NCBI RefSeq assembly: GCF_937616625.2
Contig: NC_065571.1
Coordinates: forward strand, 10,356,501 to 10,420,500
DNA from: Mercurialis annua
Lineage: Eukaryota > Streptophyta > Magnoliopsida > Malpighiales > Euphorbiaceae
Reading direction: 5' to 3'
Length of the DNA stretch: 64,000 bases
Under the pieces are notes generated by a model. That model was not told the DNA's origin and searched no databases. It worked only from the letters and a program-made list of their open reading frames with translations. The first letter of the stretch is position 1. The number at the start of each line of letters is the position of its first letter. A program made the position numbers and the translations under genes. Below, one piece after another: positions 57,101 to 64,000 of this stretch.

Positions 57101-60100
57101 ACTAAAGTTCGACTAGACTCGCGGGCTTATCAAGCGGATTATTTTGATGCTCAAATTCAATTTGAACCTTTTTATATATGGACATATTTGAACCTTTTTA
57201 ATACATAAAGGGCATATTTGAACTTTTCATACATGAAGGGCATATTTGAACATTTTTATACATGAAGGCATATTTGAACATTTCTATACATGAAGGGCAT
57301 GCTTGACCCATATGCCAAATATTGAGGGCATATTTGAACCACTTCAAATTCAATAAGCCACGTCAGATTCCACCCAAGTAAGAATTGACGGTTTTTAATA
57401 TGGTGTTAGAAGGAGGGGCTTATTTGAGCTGTTTTTTAAATGTTAAATATGTTTTATCACCTTTTCAAACATAGAGGGTGAATCTGCTCCTTATGCCAAA
57501 CATGGAGGGCTCATTTGACCCTTTTATCTAAAAATAATATTCACTTTATCTCACAAATATAAAAAAAATAATTAATTTTTGTCGCATAATAATAAAAAAA
57601 GGAAGTATTTTTACAAAAGTGCGTATTTTTATAAAAAAAGATTTGCAGAAAAATAGAGGTACTTTTTTTAAAAAGATATATATTAAAAATGTGTTTGGAT
57701 GTATAGTATGGATTATGGATTTCAATCTCACAATTCAAAAAATTTAAATTCATGAATTTTAAATTTTTTGTTTGAATAACATATAGAGTTTCAAATTTCA
57801 AATAAAATATTTAAATATCAGTTAATTATAAATCAGAATATAAAATCTAATTTAATTATAGTTAGTTTTTAAAAGATTATTGAAACTTTATTGGCCCTGA
57901 GAGTAATAGGCCAAACAACAAATAGTGAGGTTGGAATTTATTTTGCCTAAAATCAATTGGTTTGTGTTAAGTACCATATTTTAAAGATTGGCATATTATT
58001 ATAAAAACAGCCGACATTTTAACCACTTTTCAATTCTATTTTAAAATTGAAAATTTATTAATTTTATTCTATTTTGTATTTTTTCCTTTCAATTGTACTT
58101 TAAGCATTACATTGACCTTTTTTTATTTGGCAATTTTTTTAAAACATTCTTTAAATTGACCTTTTTTCATTAAATTGACCTTTTTGCATTAAATTAACTT
58201 TTTTAAAAAAAATTCAAACTTTTTCCAAATAAAAAAAAGTCAATTTAATGCTCAAAGATACCATTGAAACGAAGAAATACAAAATAGAATAAAATTGACC
58301 AGTTTTCAACATCGGAATAGCATTGCAAAAGGGTTAGAAGGTCGGGTGTTTTTAAAACATTAAGCCATTTTATATATTATTTTTAAATTTATTTAATAAA
58401 AAATAATTTTATCAATTTATTCAGTTAAAATTACAGAAGAATTAAATTAGCGGAAACAACAGGCGCGGGATTTGAATCCACGATCCTCAGATGCATCTGG
58501 AAAGACATAGCCTTGAAGCTTAATCATGCATTAAATTCATCTTTTATTTAGCATGGTCTCCTCCTCCGGACTCAAATTAAATGCATGCAGGCACCATTAC
58601 GCCCTTCCTTTTTTTTCGTTTATCCTTCTTTTTAGAAGATTTTACCTTGGCGATCTCTTATTATAATAAACTCCATTATATTAAAAAAATTATATTAATT
58701 TAGTTCTGTAAATTTTCAATTGACAAAAAAAATTGTTTTTCAATTGACAAAATAATATACTCCCTCCGTCCCATTTAAGAAGGGACATATCTCAATTTTT
58801 TTTGTCCCACTTAAGAAGGCCAATTCATGATTTTTGTGCCATTTTATAAGGAATTCTCTCTTATACCCTCATTTTCTCTTTCTATAATTAAAGCTAATAC
58901 TCTACACACAAATTACAAGACAATAATTAATAGGGGTAAAATAAGAAAAACCAAGAATAATTATTATTTTTTTAATATATGTGCATAAGGGTTATGTCCC
59001 TTCTTAAGTGGGACGGAGGAAGTATTGCATAATGAGTATGTGGCCGCACAAGAGTACTATACCAACTGTAATACAACGCCACATGATCTTCATACGTGAT
59101 ATATGAGTACAAATTATAAATAATTGGCTAAAACCATCTAAAGGCCCCTGTACTTTACATTTTTTTTTCCATAGGTCCTTATACTTCATTTTTGTATTAT
59201 CTGATCCCTCTATTTACCTATTTTTATTTTTCAGGTCCTTTTTGAGTTTTTTCCAGTCATTTTGTGTGATTGGAGGAAAAAAAAAATTGTAAGTATAGGA
59301 ACTGGAGGAAAAAATATTTGTAAGTAGAGGGACTGGAAAAAACTCAAAAAAGACCTGAAAATCGAATATAGGTAAGTAGAAGGACCAGATAATACAAAAA
59401 TAAAGTATAAGAACCTACAAAAAAAAAGTATAAAATATAGGGGCCTAGATGGGTTAAGCCTAAATAATAAAATTATTTATGTATTAGCATTTAGTTCATC
59501 ACCATATTATCTATGAGCAACAAAATGGAGCAGAACCAAACAAACAGAGATTTTTGGTTCAATAAAATCAAAGTTAGAGGTTTTATTACCATTCTTTTTA
59601 TTTTGTTATTTATATTTCAATCTTTTAAAAATGTCAATTTCATTGAATTTCGAATAGTATATTTCTATTTAGCAAGTTATTTATTTTCAAAAAAATCAAA
59701 CCTTTTTTTTTCATTTATGGCAACAATTCCTTTTTAAAATAAAAATAAAAATTACTTATCAAAAGTGAAAATTGGCCAGAAAAGGTCAAGATTTGACCTT
59801 TTTAAAAAAAATTGAATACTTGATTACTTATTAAAATTAGATTAAACTTAACATTTATGAAATTGGAATATAAACAAAAAACTATAAAAAATTGAATTTG
59901 TTTTAAAAAAAATCCTATCCCTTTAAAATCAATGATTTATGTTGAAACATAAATTAATTTCTATGTCTTATCAAAGCAAATATGACTTATTTGACTGATT
60001 TTAAAACAGAAGCATTAAGAGAAAGAATTTACATAAAAGTGATATAGTAAAAAGTAAATACAAGAAATTAAAATAGGAAGAGGAGCGAACCAGGATGACG

Positions 60101-60217
60101 AACAGTAGCATGAACCATATAACCTCTTTGAAGAAGAAGCTTCACCAACCATGATCCTATGTATCCATTTGCACCAGTCACACAGTATGCAGCTGCACCT
60201 AATTTATTTTCATTCAT
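54148..60217 (-). CDS. NAD(P)-dependent reductase, DFR/ANR/CCR family
   Basis: Extended short-chain dehydrogenase of the dihydroflavonol/anthocyanidin/cinnamoyl-CoA reductase type. Six exons on the minus strand, 60217-60091, 55591-55424, 55325-55111, 55027-54868, 54592-54382 and 54292-54148, splice in frame to 1026 nt (341 residues), all GT-AG. The cofactor loop TGANGYIG is at 14-21, [11 protein letters not shown] follows in exon 2, the catalytic Ser in VFTSS (S133), and YVLSK at 172-176 (Tyr172/Lys176). Exon 5 carries [19 protein letters not shown]. The C-terminus is [19 protein letters not shown]. Best match in memory is Arabidopsis At4g27250, whose substrate is not firmly known, so I do not name one. 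Cytosolic. ATG 60217 is chosen because the family begins just before the Rossmann motif; an upstream in-frame Met would add 23 hydrophobic residues. Confidence 0.9.
56173..57530. mobile_element. long-TIR element in intron 1 of the reductase gene
   Basis: The left side (AAAAGGATCAAATATACTCT, CCATGTTTAACCTGAGGATC) is mirrored by the right (complement AAAAGGGTCAAATGAGCCCT, CCATGTTTGGCATAAGGAGC), and the homology continues inward for about 250 bases through CTCAAATAAGCCCCTC and TTCTAACACC. Inner to this is a GTTCAAATATGCCCTTCATG tandem repeat of about 30 bp. The centre (56565-57165) carries a GGTTTAG / TTCGAGCTCG-type MITE remnant. Non-coding. Confidence 0.75.
58455..58560 (-). mobile_element. 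SINE-like fragment
   Basis: On the minus strand GTGGATTCAAATCCCGCGCC is a good B box, with AAGGCTATGTC upstream. No complete cloverleaf or tail. Lies within intron 1 of the reductase gene. Confidence 0.3.
58760..59022. mobile_element. Stowaway-type MITE, copy 2
   Basis: CTCCCTCCGTCCCATTTAAG and its mirror CTTAAGTGGGACGGAGGAAG are flanked by TA (58758-58759 and 59023-59024). 263 bp, same family as 29172-29431. Inside intron 1 of the reductase gene. Confidence 0.88.
59125..59460. mobile_element. MITE, 336 bp, 8-bp TSD TAAATAAT
   Basis: TTGGCTAAAACCATCTAAAG then GCCCCTGTACTTTA opposes, in complement, GGCTTAACCCATCTAGGCCC. TAAATAAT is present at 59117-59124 and 59461-59468, fitting hAT-type transposition. 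One-ended relatives lie near 11.98 and 24.47 kb. In intron 1 of the reductase gene. Confidence 0.82.
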
Positions 60218-62188
60218 TTTGTATTTGCAGGAAATAAAGCAAAGACTAGATATATATAAATACATATATATACATATTATATGCATCTATGATCTTCATT
60301 TGTGTATAAATAATTATTTAGACTGATATAATTAAGTGGCAGAATTTAGGCAGCTGATTCTCCTTGCCAATTCTTTTACTTAAAATAAATGAATGAAACA
60401 ATAAATAACTATCAAGATTTAGGTAATTTATCTGTGGGTATCCAACTATCGCTTTTTATATTATGGTGACCAAGCTTTAGTTTATTTCATTTCGGTTATT
60501 AAACTTTAGTTTTATTTCAATAGAGATTCTTCCGGACAAAAAGCATGTGTGACAGCCAGATTTTGCTACATATGCATAATTTCATTTCGAATGAGAGTTT
60601 TAGTTCAAATTATACACATGACACATTTTCAAAATAAAAATAAAGTAAAAATTTTGCTTTCCTGTACCGGAAAACCTCTTGTTGAAACAAAATTAAAGTT
60701 TAATAATCAAATAAAAAAAATGTAAATGTAATAACTAAAATAAAACAAAAATGAAATTAGTTTGATCGCCGAATTTTTGAAAAAATTGAATATTAATTAA
60801 CTATCCATCAAAATTTATATTTTTGACTCTTTAATTTTTAATATGTTGGTAACCACATGGAGAGTGAAATATACAATATGAAATAACTCATCTTCTTACA
60901 TCACCTTGAAAATTGATAAATTTTAATTTATATCTAAAAACCATGAATATGGTTTGAACACGATCGAGATGGATAAATTGAATTCGACTTTTTTTATATG
61001 CAAGTTCAAGTCGGGTTCAAGTCCGTTTATTTGATATTTATTATTAAATCCGATCTATAATGAATCATGAGAGTTTAATTCGGACTTGTTAGATATACAT
61101 AAATATCAATTCAAGTGCTCGGATTTAAGCGGTCTGAACTGATATTCGACTCATTGAATTGATTTATATTCACTTAAGTATGTTATTGCTGTATTGTAAC
61201 AGTGTCTCTCCAAAATTCTTTAGTTTCGTCCCTAATAAATTCTAAATCTACAACTAATATAAAGAATAATATAATGCTTTTATTTGATTGCTATCACGTT
61301 ATGTAAGGCGTGCTACACCTTCATTACAGTTGTAAGAGTATGTTTTTTAGCTAAAGAATAGTAATAAAATTAAGATTACGTGGTTTGCCTACATGTTTTT
61401 TTGTTATTAAAAAGATAAAAGAATTGACAAATGGTGTGTGTATTGCATCATTTGTGAAACTTCCAATATATTTAGTTCATCATTCATGTGATCTCCTTTC
61501 TTTTTTTATTACAACGAATACTAAAAACTTGTCAAAAAATTCAGATTCGCTTTTGTGGTCGGAGCTAAAAAATATTTAGACTTTTAAAATGGATAGTGAC
61601 TCACTTAAACTCCTATGATCATAAAAAATGATACAAAAAAATTATTTTAAATTAATAGCTTTTTTTTATTTTTTTCTTTAAAATTTATTTATTATATTGT
61701 TTATTTATACTACGTTAAAAATTTATTACTATTTTTTAATATACTTTTTATTTAGTTACACTAAAATATTATAATATATTTTACTCCTAGTATAATTAAA
61801 TTAAATAGTAATTATAATAAATGTTATACTTTGTATAATTAAATTAAAAATAAAAAAAATATTTAAAATAATTATTGTGATACTTATTATTTACAATTTT
61901 ATTTGTTTGAATAATTTTATTTTTATTGATAAAAAATTATACTAACTATATATTTTTTTATCAATAAAAATAAAATTATTTAAACAAATAAAATTGTAAA
62001 AATTAAAATAAATTTATGAACGTAATCAATTTTTTTGACTATTAAATAAGACATAAAAATTAAAAATTAGCTATTAATTAACTGAACTGAAAAAATTAAT
62101 AAACATTAATTTAGAATAATTTTATAATAATTATAATAATTATATACAATTATAATAATTTTTTTAAAGTTGGACTCATTTTAAACTA
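60218..62188. other. reductase upstream region and AT-rich DNA
   Basis: The first few hundred bases should hold the promoter; a TATATATAAATACATATATA stretch near 60250 is the only TATA-like sequence and lies within the possible upstream reading frame. A TTCGAGT/GGTTCAAGTC-type repeat relic lies at about 60960-61170. 61600-62180 is nearly pure A/T. No other gene. Confidence 0.45.
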
Positions 62189-63669
62189 CTAGTTTTGTAT
62201 TACGTGCTACGCACGTGGCACGTAATGTGACTCGTCGATTTGTATTAACTAATTATATTAATAATTTACATAATAATATATATAGTATTAATTAAACTTA
62301 TTATAATTATACCAATATATTTTAAAATTATAATCGATGTTAAATTAGTTAGCATTTTTTGTTGGATTAGAAAATATTTTATGAGTTAAATTAAATTTAT
62401 TATAATAATATTAATGTATTTTATCTATAATTAATAAATATTAATCATTTGTTTATTAATTTAAAAGAAATATGTTATTTGTTTTTTAAAAATTCACAAA
62501 TCTTCTCCTGAGCCAAAAAGAAAAAATAAATCTTCTTCTTTTTTTAAAAAAAGGAACCCTCAAATCCTATTTAAGAAGACAAATAAATAAAGTCTTGATT
62601 TAATTCTAATTTAAGAACACTTAAAAATTAAATTGCAGCATATAATTGTAATTTTTGACTGTGCTCTATATATTTTGATTTAGCAACTTAGAATCTTAGA
62701 TATGCATCATCAAATTTTTCAAAACAGCTTAACACTCATATGTATACATCAAAAAGCTTTAAATTAAAATCAATACTATAGAATCAGAAAAATAAGTGGA
62801 GGAATTGGAAGATTATGTGGCTTGAAATAATAGAATGGTAAATTTTGCAGTGATAGATATGGTAGAAGACCATAAAATAGATGAGTATTTCAATTGTATA
62901 AAAAGTAATTTCAGTTAGCTAAAATTTAGATAGAACACTTGTTGTTTAATAATATAATTAACATTTATTTAACAGTTTTGTAATTAATCTTTATTTAATT
63001 TAATATTAAATTAATAAAATATAGTAATACAATAATATAATAAATAAAATAAGATATTTCTTAATCTAATAAAAAGAATATAATGATTTATGATATTAAA
63101 TTTAATTAATATAATAAATTTAATCATTTAATCAGCATGTTCCGTTTCGAAAATGTATCGGACACTTGACACTTCGGACATTTTACATAGAAAACTTTAA
63201 AATAACAATGTTTCTGTGCCCAAGTGTCTCCGTGTCTGTGCTACCAATTTACGGAATAAAAATAATTAAAAAAAATACCTTCAAAATGCCAAGAACCTTA
63301 CAAACATCCTCTTTCATGAGCTTTCGTCTGAGATCCTTACAATACATTAACCTCAAAGTCTCAATATAAACCTCCACATCATCACAGTCAGCAATCTCAA
63401 TAACATAAGGCAAAGAAGATTTCTACTGTTGTTTAGCCCAACGATCACACAATTTAACAGCAAAAAACCTACTATGAGCCACAAGAATCTGCCGATTAAC
63501 ACTAATTGAAAGTGGCAATGTGCTCAAACAATCCTTTTCTTTTTCTACTTTAATATGTATATAATGACAACGTGCTCAAGTTGGACTCTTTTTGTTTATG
63601 ATATACGGAATTAGTGTTTTAATTGAATTAGGAAATATCTTATGAATTAGAATTAGGAGTATTAATTAA
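62189..63669 (-). mobile_element. Helitron E (minus), carrying a BTB exon
   Basis: On the minus strand the 3' end is CTAG at 62192-62189 followed by T, preceded by the hairpin CACGTGCGTAGCACGTAATA. This is the same terminal sequence as Helitrons A and B. The 5' end is not found; the next Helitron terminus at 63670 limits it. AAGTTGGACTC flanks the region on both sides (about 62167 and 63577). It holds a piece of a BTB gene at 63279-63518. Confidence 0.55.
63279..63518 (-). pseudogene. BTB/POZ exon fragment with a premature stop
   Basis: Eighty codons on the minus strand read [31 protein letters not shown], then [20 protein letters not shown] and [20 protein letters not shown]. This is the BTB dimerisation core (D-R-W, HSRFFA) of a plant BTB protein resembling At1g63850-type proteins. 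One in-frame TAG lies at 63425-63423, probably from a GAG. After LGILK the sequence continues GTATTT, an intact splice donor, so the piece was copied from genomic DNA, not from mRNA. The rest of the gene is missing on both sides. Its position behind a Helitron 3' end suggests capture. Confidence 0.7.
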
Positions 63670-64000
63670 CTAGTCGTAATCCCGCGCAATTGCGCAAAAT
63701 TATTTAAATAATAATATATTTTTAAACATTAATACAGAAAAATGTCAAAAACAAAATGTCAAAAAAATTATAATTTACAAACTAATAAAAATATATTCTA
63801 AATTTCTAATAATATAGCAATTAATATCTTTTAAAAATCAAGTAAGTGATTTATTTAAATTTACAACATGCTCATTTAATATAGGTATTTTATTTAAATT
63901 GAAAAACTAATTAGAATTGTTTGTAGTAACTTTCAAAAATCAAATAAATATTGAGTGTTTTATCTAAAGTGGAAATTCATAAAAATATTATTTTCGTCCT
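63670..64000 (-). mobile_element. 3' end of another Helitron, running out of the window
   Basis: On the minus strand GCGCAATTGCGCGGGATTAC then GACTAG ends before a T at 63669. The GCGCAATTGCGC palindrome is the pre-terminal hairpin. The hairpin differs from those of Helitrons A-E, so this is a separate family. The body extends beyond 64000. Confidence 0.65.

Noticed and set aside
60218..60286. N-terminal extension of the reductase by 23 residues
   Set aside because: Family members start a few residues before the Rossmann motif; the extension is hydrophobic, AT-rich leader and contains the TATA-like stretch.
61385..61579. 64-codon plus frame upstream of the reductase
   Set aside because: No domain, no splice partner and composition like the background.

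Overview
The window reads as nuclear DNA of a flowering plant, most likely a eudicot. It is very AT-rich, has GT-AG introns, a plant class I formin, a plant class VI small heat-shock protein, a plant H2A, a nuclear tRNA-Ala, and many transposon remnants of plant type (Helitrons, hAT-, Mutator- and Stowaway-like MITEs, a Copia tail, a LINE derivative, SINEs). I cannot name the species from sequence alone.

Layout. 1-8.5 kb: two long inverted-repeat elements made of a shared ~12-bp minisatellite, one carrying a nested hAT MITE with its target-site duplication. 8.6 kb: tRNA-Ala(AGC), minus. 9.7-10.7 kb: HSP20 gene, minus, with a GC-AG intron and a TIR element against its TATA box. 13.0-13.6 kb: one-finger C2H2 EAR repressor, minus. 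15.6-16.5 kb: internally deleted LINE. 19.2-23.7 kb: six-exon class I formin, plus. 26.0-27.3 kb: F-box fragment joined to a decayed Copia tail. 29.8-30.8 kb: two-exon histone H2A, plus. 32.1-32.7 kb: unrecognised 196-aa ORF, minus. 34.5-43 kb: Helitron cluster around an intact F-box gene (39.0-40.2 kb, minus). 43-48 kb: MITEs and a SINE. 49.4-51.2 kb: two-exon C2H2 protein with a PARP-like C-terminal region, plus. 54.1-60.2 kb: six-exon NAD(P)-dependent reductase of the DFR/ANR/CCR type, minus, with a 4.5-kb first intron full of MITEs. 62.2-64 kb: two Helitron ends, one next to a broken BTB exon.

The host genes are not an operon. Their order (HSP20, formin, H2A, zinc finger, reductase) matches, from my memory of Arabidopsis, neighbours split between two duplicated segments on chromosomes 5 and 4. 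The window therefore looks like a conserved ancestral gene block swollen by transposons. The three multi-exon models longer than two exons or with unusual junctions (HSP20, formin, reductase) close exactly in frame when spliced, as do the H2A and zinc-finger genes, which supports the exon boundaries.
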